DNA of 64,000 nucleotides, from positions 16,105-80,104 of the forward strand of contig JADLAX010000092.1 of NCBI GenBank assembly GCA_020848035.1, written 5' to 3'. The translations under genes and the position numbers were made by a program. The first letter of the stretch is position 1; every line of letters starts with the position of its first letter. Source of the DNA: Anaerolineae bacterium. Lineage in GTDB: Bacteria; Chloroflexota; Anaerolineae; Promineifilales; Promineifilaceae. Under the pieces are notes generated by a model. The model did no database searches and was not told the origin of the DNA. It saw only the letters and a list, made by a program, of their open reading frames with translations. Shown piece by piece: positions 14,645 through 22,436 of the stretch.

Positions 14645-16762
14645 ATGCATAATTGGAAACGCTGGATGTCGCTGGCGCTGCTGCTTTTGCTGGTGGCCGC
14701 CTGCTCACAAGACATCGCACCCACCCCTGCCATTCCCACGGACACGCCAGAAGAAGCGACGGCCGTTCCTCCCACCGACGAACCGGCAACGGCCGTACCC
14801 ATCCCCACTGAAACGACTGTGGACGAAACGGCCGTGCCCACCGAAGCACCCGCCGCCACAGCCGAACCCGCCGAAGTAAGCTTCACCTGGCCCGCCCCGG
14901 CTGCCCCCTACGACGATTTTAGCCGCGCTCCGGTAACGGCCGTTGAACAAACCACCTTCACCGACCTGGAAGCCAACTTTCCCCCAGACCGCGACGATCT
15001 GGCCCTGGCCATCGCCTACCGCGGCCTGACGGAACTGCCTTCAGAAACGCCACCGGAACCTACACCCTATGTCGTGGGCATGCGTGAACCCATTACCGTG
15101 CTCAACACCGACCTCAACACCGTCTCTGCACCCAACTTTCAGCTGCTGCACATCAGCGACCATGCCTACTTCTGGTTTGATTCCACACCCGGCCTTTCCG
15201 ACCCCAGCAGCGAAGCGCTGCAAAATACCGGGGCCGCCTTTGACCAGATCTACGAGCAGGACATCGCCATCTTCGGCTCGGAAGACAATCCCGGCATCGA
15301 TGGCGATCCGCGGGTGCACATCGTCAACGCCTCGCCGCTCACCGTGTGTGACGTCACCGAAAGCACCTCGCATTTATGCGGCCTGGGCGGCTACTTTGGC
15401 TCCAACGACATTCTGCCGCAAAGCGTCGATCCCAGCTCCAACGAGCGCGAAATGTTTGTCATGAACGGCAGCTTCTTCGGCTCTAGCAGCTACCTGGACA
15501 TCCTGGCCCACGAATTCCGCCACATGATCGAGTCCAACTACGACGCCAACGATTGGGATTGGGAAGTAGAAGGCTCCGCGATGCTGGCCGAAGATTTGCT
15601 GGGCTTTCCCAACGATCCGATTGCCCGCGGCAATATGTTCCTGGGTAACCCGGACCAGCAGCTCAACCGCTGGGTTGATGGCAACACGCTGCCCTATTAC
15701 GGCCAGGGTTACGTCATCAACCGCTACATCTACAACCGCCTCGGCCCCGATTTGTACCGCGCCTTTGCCACCCACCCCGCCCCCGGCTTCCAGGCCATCG
15801 ACGCCATAGCCGCCGAAAACGGACTGGCATTCGACGGCATGACCATTTTCCTCGACTGGCTGGCGGCGCTGGCCATTCACACCGACGAAAATGCACCAGA
15901 AATGTACCAGCTGCGCGAAGGGTTGGATACGGCCGCTTCCACCGGCATCAACAACTTCCCCACCAGCATCGACACCACCGTCAGCCAGTATGCCGCCGAC
16001 TACTACCAGCTTTTTGGCGATGGTCCCGTGACGCTGACCTTCACCGGCAGCAACCACACCCGGCTCATTAAGGTGCTGCCCATCTCTGGGGCACAGATGT
16101 GGCTGGCCAACCGGGCCAACTACAGCAGCATGCGCCTCACTCGCGAGTTTGACCTGAGCGGCGTAGACAGCGCCACGCTGGAATACGCCGTCTTCCACGA
16201 AATTGAGATTGGCTACGACTTTGCCTACCTCACCCTCTCCACCGACGGCGGGCAGACGTGGCAGCCGCTGGTGGGCGAACAAATGCAGGGGGAAGGCTTC
16301 AACGACGACCCGGCCGACGCCGCCCTGACCGAACGGTTTTACACCGGGCGCAGCGGTGACTGGGTAAAGGAAACGGTTGACCTGTCGCCCTATGCCGGGC
16401 AGGTGGTGCAGCTTCGCTTTGAATACGTTACCGATCCCATTCTCACCTTTGGCGGCCTGGCGCTGGACAACATCGCCATCCCGGAAATTGGCTTCTACGA
16501 CGACGCCGAGAGCGACACCGGCTGGGTGGCCGAAGGTTTTGTGCGGGCCACCGGCTATGTGCCGCAGCGCTGGCACGTCCTGCTCATCACCTATGAAAAC
16601 GGTGCGCCGGTGGTCACTCCCATCGAGCTGGCTGAAGATAATACGGCAACGGCCGAATTTTCCCTGAGCAGTGATGGTGGCGGACGGCCGTTTCTCATCA
16701 TCGCCGCCTCCAGCCCGATGACCCTGGAACCGGCTCACTACCAGTTCGAACTAACACAATAG
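14645..16762 (+). CDS. secreted lipoprotein metallopeptidase (HExxH)
   Basis: 705 residues. A lipoprotein signal (MHNWKRWMSLALLLLLVAAC, lipobox LVAAC, Cys20) is followed by a Pro/Thr/Ala-rich linker to about residue 85. The zinc motif is H289-E-F-R-H293 in LAHEFRHMIESNYD, with a downstream EVEGSAMLAEDLL whose Glu may be the third ligand. This order, and the C-terminal jelly-roll like region (about 480-640, LSTDGGQTWQPLVGEQM, VVQLRFEYVTD), resemble immune-inhibitor A (M6) family peptidases and their visceral MAM-like domains. It should be anchored outside the cell and degrade protein. Followed after 88 bp by a second lipoprotein peptidase with the same kind of leader repeat. Confidence 0.85.
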   Translation: MHNWKRWMSLALLLLLVAACSQDIAPTPAIPTDTPEEATAVPPTDEPATAVPIPTETTVDETAVPTEAPAATAEPAEVSFTWPAPAAPYDDFSRAPVTAVEQTTFTDLEANFPPDRDDLALAIAYRGLTELPSETPPEPTPYVVGMREPITVLNTDLNTVSAPNFQLLHISDHAYFWFDSTPGLSDPSSEALQNTGAAFDQIYEQDIAIFGSEDNPGIDGDPRVHIVNASPLTVCDVTESTSHLCGLGGYFGSNDILPQSVDPSSNEREMFVMNGSFFGSSSYLDILAHEFRHMIESNYDANDWDWEVEGSAMLAEDLLGFPNDPIARGNMFLGNPDQQLNRWVDGNTLPYYGQGYVINRYIYNRLGPDLYRAFATHPAPGFQAIDAIAAENGLAFDGMTIFLDWLAALAIHTDENAPEMYQLREGLDTAASTGINNFPTSIDTTVSQYAADYYQLFGDGPVTLTFTGSNHTRLIKVLPISGAQMWLANRANYSSMRLTREFDLSGVDSATLEYAVFHEIEIGYDFAYLTLSTDGGQTWQPLVGEQMQGEGFNDDPADAALTERFYTGRSGDWVKETVDLSPYAGQVVQLRFEYVTDPILTFGGLALDNIAIPEIGFYDDAESDTGWVAEGFVRATGYVPQRWHVLLITYENGAPVVTPIELAEDNTATAEFSLSSDGGGRPFLIIAASSPMTLEPAHYQFELTQ

Positions 16763-16768
16763 AATTGT

Positions 16769-16833
16769 GGGACACAGATAAACACAGATTTTCACAGATT
16801 CAATCTGCGTTTATCTGTGTTCATCTGTGTCCC
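16769..16833. repeat. CACAGAT-type hairpin, near perfect
   Basis: The left arm (16769-16800) of ACACAGATAAACACAGATTT type units pairs along most of its length with the right arm (16801-16833). TTTTTAA follows, so it could terminate the upstream lipoprotein transcript; the GGAGGAATC site of the next gene comes directly after. Confidence 0.75.
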
Positions 16834-16850
16834 ATTTTTAAGGAGGAATC

Positions 16851-19337
16851 ATGAAACAGTTGCGACGACTCTTGCTTTTGCTCATGGCCACGGCCCTGTT
16901 GGCTGCCGCCTGCACCGAAGCCGACCCAACCCCCACGCCGCGCCCCAGCAGCGACGATGACGGTGCCCAACCTACGGCCGAAATTGTGGAAGTGGAAGTT
17001 ACCGTTGTGGTGACCGCTACCCCGGACGCGGAAGCGCCCGCCGCAGCCACACCAACCCCCGCCGCTGCAGACGAGCCTGCGACCGAAGTGACCGAACTGC
17101 CTGGCCCGCCCGCGCCAATCACCAACGACGAAGGTGGCCCGGTGGGCATTACCGGCGAGGTACCGTATACCAACCCGTTTTTCAGCGAGGGGGTGGCCGC
17201 CCCGGTGGTGATTCTGGAAGACCAGGCTGGTTTTGTCGACCGCGATGAGGATTATTTGCTGCCCGTCGAGTCGCAAACGCTGGGCCAGATCACCAGCGAT
17301 TTCTACACCGCGCCGTTTAGCTACTCCATCGCCCTGCCCATCGAGCCCAAGGGCGCGTTCCGCGACGTGGACAACGATGGCGCAGCCGACACCGGCGTAC
17401 AGGTGTTTGCCATCGCCTACTGGAACAACACCTTTGGCGACCCCTTCCTGGAAGAGCGTGACCTGGGCGGCGGCGGCTGGTCCACCGCCTATGCCTCCAC
17501 CATCGTCAGCGAAGACCCGGAGTTGGAGCGCGAAATTGTGGGCGGCACGTTCCTGGTGTACGCCCAGGATGGCCAGCAGGGGTTCCCCAGCGGCTTTGGC
17601 GACGATGGCCTGCTCTTTACCGAGGACGACCCCATCGTGACGCTGCCACCGGGGTACACGATGGTGAACATGGACAGCGATCCGTTCACCTTCGACCGCT
17701 CGCGCAGCCCGGTGATTGACCTCATCGAGCCGGACAGCGCCGCCCTGGTGGATTACTCGGACTTAAACTACACCGCCGCGTTTGACGCGCTGGTGGACAA
17801 GCTGGCCAACGAATACGCCTTCACCGAGTACAAGGGCATCGACTGGGAAACGCTGCGCACCGAGTTCCGTCCCCGTTTTGAAGATGCCGACGCCAGCAAT
17901 GACGAGCTGGAGTACCGGCGGGCCCTGCGCGACTTTGCCTGGCAAATTCCCGACGGGCACATTTCTGGCCCGTTTATCAGCGAAGATTTCCGGGCGGCGG
18001 CGATTGGCGGCATTGGTATGGCGATACGTGAATTGAGCGACGGCCGTATCCTCATCAACTTCCTGCTCGAAGACGGCCCGGCGGCTGAGGCAGGCATTGA
18101 ACTGCGCGCCGAGATTTTGGAAATGAACGGCCAGCCCATCGACGAATACATCAGCAACACCATCAGCTACTTTGGCCCGTACAGCACGCCGCACAATTTG
18201 CGGCTGGACCAGCTGCTCTTTGCCACCCGCTTCCCCGTCGGCACCGAGGTGGACGTGACCTACCAAAACCCAGGCGGCTCCCCGGAAACCGTGACCCTGA
18301 CCGCCAGCGGCGAGGTGGACAGCTTCAACTTCTGGCTGGAAGATGAAACCCGCGACGGCTTTGAGCTGCCGCTGGAATATGAGTACCTGGAAGATGAAGG
18401 CGTGGGCTACGTGGAAATCTTCAGCTTCCTGGACAACGACCTGCTGACCATCCAGCTGTGGGAGCGCATGATCCAGGACATGAACGAAAACGAGGTCCCG
18501 GCGATCATCATCGACATGCGCAAAAACGGCGGCGGGCGCGGCTTCCTGGCCGACCAGATGGCGGCGTACTTCTTCGACGAGGCGCTGGTGACGGGCAACA
18601 CGGCCTTTTATGAAGAGGAGCGGGGCGAGTTCTACATGAATCCCGACTATGAAGACGCTTTTTTCCTGCCGCCGGAGTCGTTCCGCTACGACGGCGACAT
18701 CGTGGTGCTGGTGGGGCCAGACTGCGCCTCGGCCTGCGAGTTTTTCAGCTACGACATGACGCTGCAAGACCGGGCCACCATCGTGGGCATGTACCCCACG
18801 GCCGGTTTGGGCGGCAGCGTGGATGACGTGGCCATGCCCGCCGACGAGACGTTCCGCTTTACCCAGGGGCGCGCCGTCGATGCGGAGGGCAACATCCACA
18901 TCGAGGGCATCGGCGTGGTGCCAGACATCGTGGTGCCGGTGACGGAAGAAACGCTGTTTAGCGCGGGCGATCCGGTGCTGGCGGCGGCGCTGGCGTTTTT
19001 GAACGGGGAAAGCACGGCCACTGTGACCGACGGTGGGGAACTGGTGATGGGGGATTCGGTAACGGCCGTACTCACCCCCGGCGAACGCACCCGCTACACC
19101 GTCACCCTGCTCAGCGGTGAGGTGGTTGGGCTGCTGCTGGAAAGCAGCGACGACCAGCCGTTCATCCTGCGCGTCTATGACGAAGACGGCGAACTACTCG
19201 CCGAAACCGAGCCGGACACCCTCACCGGCTATGAAGGCGTTGATTTTGGTGAAGATGTGGTCATCATTTTGGAAGTTACGACGGAAGATGATGCCGCCGG
19301 TGGGGAGTATACGTTGACGATTGAGGATCAGAGTTAG
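16851..19337 (+). CDS. secreted lipoprotein S41-family peptidase with PDZ
   Basis: 828 residues. Signal peptide with lipobox LAAAC (MKQLRRLLLLLMATALLAAA, then Cys), Pro/Thr/acid-rich linker, an N-terminal domain of unknown type, then a PDZ-like region (about 385-490, GIELRAEILEMNGQPIDEYI) and the S41 peptidase core with IIIDMRKNGGGRG and the nucleophile Ser627 in DCASACEF. The Lys normally found in CtpA-type TxGKG is not there: the matching stretch reads PTAGLGGSV, so the enzyme uses another base (tricorn/IRBP-like) or is changed in activity. The C-terminal 110 residues (MGDSVTAVLTPGERTRYTVT) look like a PPC secretion-associated beta domain. Ribosome site GGAGG lies six bases before ATG 16851. 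Probably secreted together with the preceding protease. Confidence 0.85.
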   Translation: MKQLRRLLLLLMATALLAAACTEADPTPTPRPSSDDDGAQPTAEIVEVEVTVVVTATPDAEAPAAATPTPAAADEPATEVTELPGPPAPITNDEGGPVGITGEVPYTNPFFSEGVAAPVVILEDQAGFVDRDEDYLLPVESQTLGQITSDFYTAPFSYSIALPIEPKGAFRDVDNDGAADTGVQVFAIAYWNNTFGDPFLEERDLGGGGWSTAYASTIVSEDPELEREIVGGTFLVYAQDGQQGFPSGFGDDGLLFTEDDPIVTLPPGYTMVNMDSDPFTFDRSRSPVIDLIEPDSAALVDYSDLNYTAAFDALVDKLANEYAFTEYKGIDWETLRTEFRPRFEDADASNDELEYRRALRDFAWQIPDGHISGPFISEDFRAAAIGGIGMAIRELSDGRILINFLLEDGPAAEAGIELRAEILEMNGQPIDEYISNTISYFGPYSTPHNLRLDQLLFATRFPVGTEVDVTYQNPGGSPETVTLTASGEVDSFNFWLEDETRDGFELPLEYEYLEDEGVGYVEIFSFLDNDLLTIQLWERMIQDMNENEVPAIIIDMRKNGGGRGFLADQMAAYFFDEALVTGNTAFYEEERGEFYMNPDYEDAFFLPPESFRYDGDIVVLVGPDCASACEFFSYDMTLQDRATIVGMYPTAGLGGSVDDVAMPADETFRFTQGRAVDAEGNIHIEGIGVVPDIVVPVTEETLFSAGDPVLAAALAFLNGESTATVTDGGELVMGDSVTAVLTPGERTRYTVTLLSGEVVGLLLESSDDQPFILRVYDEDGELLAETEPDTLTGYEGVDFGEDVVIILEVTTEDDAAGGEYTLTIEDQS

Positions 19338-19410
19338 TGATAAGTAAGAAGTGAAAAGTGAAAAGTTGGACAGCGCCACTTTTCACTTTTCACTTGCCCA
19401 CTTTTTACTT
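19338..19410. repeat. heptad hairpin (AGTGAAA type) between convergent genes
   Basis: AAGTAAGAAGTGAAAAGTGA heptads on the left arm, CACTTTTCACTTTTCACTTG on the right. It fills the whole gap between the S41 lipoprotein and CorA stop codons. Confidence 0.8.
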
Positions 19411-19412
19411 GC

Positions 19413-20330
19413 CTACAGCCAGCGGCGGCGGTGTAAGTACCAGACCACCCAGGCCGTCAGGCTAATGCCCAGGGCAACGATCAGATAAAAAGGCAGCGGG
19501 TGATCTTCGTAAGGCAGGGTCACGTTCATGCCAAAAATGGTGGAGAGAATGGTCAGCGGCACGGTGAGGATGGTGATGAGCGTCAGCAGGCGCACCACGC
19601 CATCAATGCGGTGCGAAGCCAGCGTGTCGATGGTGTCCGACAGGCCGCTGATGACCTCCACATCCTCGTTCAGCATCGCCAGCAGGCGCGTCAGGTGATC
19701 GCTCAGGTCATCCCAGTACAAATCCAGCTGGCTCTGAATAAACGGCCAATCCCCCTTCTCTAACTCGTGCAATACGTCCAGCTGCGGCCGTAAAATGTGG
19801 CGAATGGCAATAACCCCGCGCCGGGCCACGGCCATCTCATACAAAATGTGCTCCGTTTCCGCTTTAAACAGGCTCAACTCGATGTGCCGAATCTGCTGGT
19901 TCACCTTGTGCAGGATAGGATCGCAGTAGTCGATGAGGGTTTTGATCACTTCGTACAGCAGCGGGCTGGCACCGCTGCCCAGGAGGCGTTTGCGCTCGGC
20001 GGTGTTGGTTTGAGCGCTGGCAAACAGCCGGTTGAGCGGCTTGATATTGCCCGCGTGAATGGTCACCATGACCCCTTTGGCCACAAAAATGTCGATTTCG
20101 CTGGGGTAGCAGATGCGCTCGTCGCCATCCCAGCGCGGCAGCTGGGCCACGAGGAAAATATAACCGTCGGTGGCGTCCAGCTTAGGGAACTCCAGCTCGG
20201 TCAGGCAGTCGTGCAAATGCAGGGGGTGGAAGTTGGGGTACCGTTGACTGAGGGCTTGCATGTCCTCATCGGTTGGCTGAATAATGTTGGTCCAGGTGAC
20301 ACGGCCGTAATGCAGGGTTTCAATGCTCAT
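19413..20330 (-). CDS. corA: CorA-family Mg2+/divalent metal transporter
   Basis: 305 residues. A long cytoplasmic alpha/beta and helical domain precedes two C-terminal membrane helices; the signature GMN lies at 267-269 in IFGMNVTLPYED, at the end of the first helix, where it forms the selectivity ring of pentameric CorA. The loop YEDHPLPF is acidic as in the family. The C-terminal HRRRWL is a basic cytoplasmic tail. It mediates Mg2+ (or Co2+/Zn2+) passage across the membrane. The first eight bases of the gene and its leader belong to a 52-bp sequence repeated on the far side of the toxin-antitoxin module. Confidence 0.9.
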   Translation of the reverse strand: MSIETLHYGRVTWTNIIQPTDEDMQALSQRYPNFHPLHLHDCLTELEFPKLDATDGYIFLVAQLPRWDGDERICYPSEIDIFVAKGVMVTIHAGNIKPLNRLFASAQTNTAERKRLLGSGASPLLYEVIKTLIDYCDPILHKVNQQIRHIELSLFKAETEHILYEMAVARRGVIAIRHILRPQLDVLHELEKGDWPFIQSQLDLYWDDLSDHLTRLLAMLNEDVEVISGLSDTIDTLASHRIDGVVRLLTLITILTVPLTILSTIFGMNVTLPYEDHPLPFYLIVALGISLTAWVVWYLHRRRWL

Positions 20331-20374
20331 GAGGGGATAGTTTAGGGGAGATTACGGCCGTTGTCCATCACTTT
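20323..20374. repeat. direct repeat flanking the toxin-antitoxin module, copy 1
   Basis: 52 bp identical to 21184-21235; weaker similarity extends about 20 bp further (CCGGGAA and TGGG). This copy includes the corA start codon and leader and one ACGGCCGT palindrome. Confidence 0.9.
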
Positions 20375-20396
20375 TGCCGGGAAAAGCTAATGGGAA

Positions 20397-20467
20397 AGTA
20401 AAAAGTGATAAGTAAAAAGTGATAAGTGAAAAAGACCCACTTTTTACTTTTCACTTATCACTTTTTT
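20397..20467. repeat. heptad hairpin (AGTAAAA/AGTGATA type)
   Basis: Five heptads on the left arm and their complement on the right (ACTTTTTACTTTTCACTTAT). It follows direct-repeat copy 1, exactly as a shorter relative follows copy 2. Confidence 0.8.
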
Positions 20468-20470
20468 CTG

Positions 20471-20507
20471 TTGCTCCGCCGTACACTTTCGTGCTAAACT
20501 GTACGGC
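20471..20507 (+). promoter_or_regulatory. toxin-antitoxin promoter with inverted-repeat operator
   Basis: TTGCTC (20471-20476), 18-bp spacer, TAAACT (20495-20500). The inverted repeat GCCGTACA (20478-20485) / TGTACGGC (20500-20507) sits inside the spacer and just after the -10, as expected for autoregulation by the RHH antitoxin. Confidence 0.6.
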
Positions 20508-20520
20508 AAGGAGTGCAACT

Positions 20521-20766
20521 ATGACCCTTCACGAAAAAAAGAAATTGACGCTTCGGTTAAATGAACAGCTCATTGAACAGGCCAAAGCATATGCCGCCCG
20601 GCACAATCTCTCGGTGTCCGAACTGGTAGAAACTTACTTTCTTCACCTAAGCGCCGAGGCAACCGACCACACGCCGCTGGTCCGCCAACTGACAGGCATT
20701 TTGCCGGAATCGGTAGACGTGGCGCAGCTTCACGGGGATTATCTGGTAGAAAAATATGGCCAATAA
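20521..20766 (+). CDS. RHH-type antitoxin (DUF6364-like)
   Basis: 81 residues. Start ATG 20521 follows AAGGAG by seven bases. The N-terminal half (KKKLTLRLNEQLIEQAKAYA then ARHNLSVSELVETYFLHL) is a ribbon-helix-helix DNA-binding module of the DUF6364 type; the C-terminal tail (TGILPESVDVAQLHGDYLVE) would wrap the toxin. It overlaps the PIN toxin gene by 11 bp, the normal antitoxin-first arrangement. Presumed to neutralise the toxin and repress its own promoter at the upstream inverted repeat. Confidence 0.82.
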   Translation: MTLHEKKKLTLRLNEQLIEQAKAYAARHNLSVSELVETYFLHLSAEATDHTPLVRQLTGILPESVDVAQLHGDYLVEKYGQ

Positions 20767-21181
20767 ACCGGCGATCCTGGTGGATCTCAACGTGATTTTG
20801 GATGTGATCCAGCAGCGTCAGCCATTTTACGAGGAATCGGCGCGGGTGGTGGATGCGGTTGTGCGGGGGCAAGCGGTGGGCTGGCTGGCAGCGCACAGCA
20901 TCACCACTTTGTTTTACGTCATTAATCGGGTAAGGAATCGGGAAACGGCCGTTACCGCCATAACTGGTTTGCTGGATGTGTTTACCGTAGCGGCCGTTGA
21001 CGATCAGGTCATTCGGCAGGCACTGGCCTGGGGCTGGCCAGACTTTGAAGATGCGGTGCAGATGGCAGCGGCCGTACAGGCCCAGGCCGACTATCTCATC
21101 ACCCGCAATCCCCGCGATTTTCAGTCGGGCAGCCTGCCCGTTGTTCAACCTGCGGCTTTTCTCACTTTGCTTGATTCGTAG
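20756..21181 (+). CDS. PIN-domain toxin (VapC-like ribonuclease)
   Basis: 141 residues. Metal-binding acids visible: Asp10 in AILVDLNVILDV, and the downstream DFEDAVQM and TRNPRDF motifs. The second canonical acid, normally Glu/Asp in the helix after the third strand, seems replaced, since that segment reads HSITTLFYVI, as in some PIN_3 members. VapC toxins cleave tRNA or rRNA. Start ATG 20756 lies inside the antitoxin gene. The stop codon is two bases from direct-repeat copy 2, so the module fits exactly between the repeats. Confidence 0.85.
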   Translation: MANKPAILVDLNVILDVIQQRQPFYEESARVVDAVVRGQAVGWLAAHSITTLFYVINRVRNRETAVTAITGLLDVFTVAAVDDQVIRQALAWGWPDFEDAVQMAAAVQAQADYLITRNPRDFQSGSLPVVQPAAFLTLLDS

Positions 21182-21183
21182 CG

Positions 21184-21235
21184 ATGCTCATGAGGGGATA
21201 GTTTAGGGGAGATTACGGCCGTTGTCCATCACTTT
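21184..21235. repeat. direct repeat flanking the toxin-antitoxin module, copy 2
   Basis: Exact 52-bp copy of 20323-20374, offset 861 bp; it carries the corA start codon without corA behind it. Confidence 0.9.
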
Positions 21236-21256
21236 AACCGGGAATTGCCAGTGGGG

Positions 21257-21299
21257 AAGTGAAAAGTGAAAAGTAAAAAGTAGGGCACTTTTCACTTGC
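21257..21299. repeat. heptad hairpin (AGTGAAA type), short
   Basis: GAAGTGAAAAGTGAAAAGTA pairs with CACTTTTCACTTG. Follows direct-repeat copy 2. Confidence 0.7.
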
Positions 21300-21338
21300 G
21301 CCTTTCGCTGCGTTCAACATGGCAAATACCATCACTTA

Positions 21339-22250
21339 CTAGCGATCCATCCACAATTCAGCCGGTGTTTCGATGCAAGTTTCCGTATCTGGGTCCAAAT
21401 AGGTTTGATAGAATGTTTCCACATCCATTTCCGTTGCTTCTTCTAGCGGCTTGTAATACTGTTCACCAAACGTCCCTAATCCTCTAGTTCCATTTAGTGC
21501 TTGAGCAAACGTTAACGTATTTATGGGATCCCATAACACGGGAAAACCAGTACCCGATTGAATACAACCTACAACATTCTCGTCTACAAAATCTGCATAA
21601 TTCCCGTACCGAACTAAAATGCCTAAAGACGGATAGTAAAGTGCAATTCGAAAAGGATTTGGACCTTCGTGAGCGTATCCGTAAGTATCTAGTTTGATTT
21701 CCGCGGGACGACCATAAGTCTTAAGTATCTCAGCGACAGTATAAATTCTGTTACTTGGGAGGGGTGTATGTGGTATCCCCGGTTCAATAACTACTACTTT
21801 TCCACTACGAACTGTTAAGAAAAGAAAAAGTTCTTCCCGATTTGAAAGCTCATGCGGAGCAGGCAAATATATATTTGCAGTGAAAAATTGATCGAATTGT
21901 GACTCTTGATTTGTGCTAATTTCTAAAGCGATGCTATCCAGGAAAAGTTGAGCTGTTTGCCATTCTGTTTCCCCAGGCACAATGCCCCACCAACAAGGCA
22001 ATTCACAGTTCCCGTTGGTCATGTAATATTCCAACGCTAACGCTTCTTTTTCGGCAAGCGACAATATTGGTTGTGGGGATGGAACTGGGGTAACAACTAC
22101 CGGAGGCGTGCTCAACGCCAGAGTCGTCACAACCTCTTGTGCCGCAGGTGAGCTCGTTCCAAAAAATTGACAGGCCGTCAGCAGGATTAAAGAAAAAACC
22201 AGCGCAATTCTTGGATGTAAAAACCTAGATTCAGTTCGTCCAGTTTCCAT
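21339..22250 (-). CDS. AT-richer lipoprotein of unknown function
   Basis: 303 residues. Signal peptide with lipobox LLTAC (residues about 23-27), then a Pro/Val-rich linker (PVVVTPVPSPQPILSL). A segment YYMTNGNCELPCWWGIVPGE recalls a lipoprotein family that I associate with Chloroflexota, but no function is known to me. Four Cys beyond the lipobox could form disulfides outside the cell. The gene is clearly lower in GC than its surroundings and has no ACGGCCGT palindrome in 912 bp, signs of recent arrival. Start ATG 22248-22250; the ribosome site is poor. Confidence 0.7.
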   Translation of the reverse strand: METGRTESRFLHPRIALVFSLILLTACQFFGTSSPAAQEVVTTLALSTPPVVVTPVPSPQPILSLAEKEALALEYYMTNGNCELPCWWGIVPGETEWQTAQLFLDSIALEISTNQESQFDQFFTANIYLPAPHELSNREELFLFLTVRSGKVVVIEPGIPHTPLPSNRIYTVAEILKTYGRPAEIKLDTYGYAHEGPNPFRIALYYPSLGILVRYGNYADFVDENVVGCIQSGTGFPVLWDPINTLTFAQALNGTRGLGTFGEQYYKPLEEATEMDVETFYQTYLDPDTETCIETPAELWMDR

Positions 22251-22436
22251 TTCAAACTGCTACCTCAATCCGCTAACGGTGTCTGTCAGCTACGGCCGTA
22301 CTCCCAAGTTCGCGGAGGCGTAAACGCCCCCGCTACATGTGAAAGGCCCAAAGGGCCTATTTCCCCAGCCCAGACGGGCTTTCACAACTAGCCGGACGGC
22401 TTCAGCCTCCGGCGATGAGGGAATATGTGATCCTTT
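22251..22436. other. intergenic stretch with a run of small GC-rich hairpins
   Basis: Consecutive potential hairpins: GGAGGCGT/ACGCCCCC near 22314-22333, AGGCCC-AAA-GGGCCT near 22345-22359, AGCCCAGACGGGCTTT near 22368-22383, and GCCGGA...TCCGGC near 22391-22413. No gene seen. It lies between the lipoprotein start and the reductase stop codon; may end the reductase transcript. Confidence 0.45.

Noticed and set aside
15374..16738. 454-codon open frame antisense to the HExxH lipoprotein
   Set aside because: Shadow of the real gene: His/Gly/Val-rich composition, no ribosome site, no family resemblance. GC-rich third positions keep the antisense frame open.
17763..18899. Long antisense frame in the S41 peptidase gene
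   Set aside because: Same reason; the sense strand has a signal peptide, PDZ and catalytic motifs.
20323..21235. Direct repeats considered as insertion sequence target duplications
   Set aside because: No transposase or terminal inverted repeats between them and 52 bp is too long for an ordinary target duplication; kept only as a bracketed cassette.
19338..21299. Heptad arrays considered as CRISPR or phage attachment sites
   Set aside because: Units are 7-8 nt without unique spacers, and arms are inverted; neither CRISPR nor att structure.
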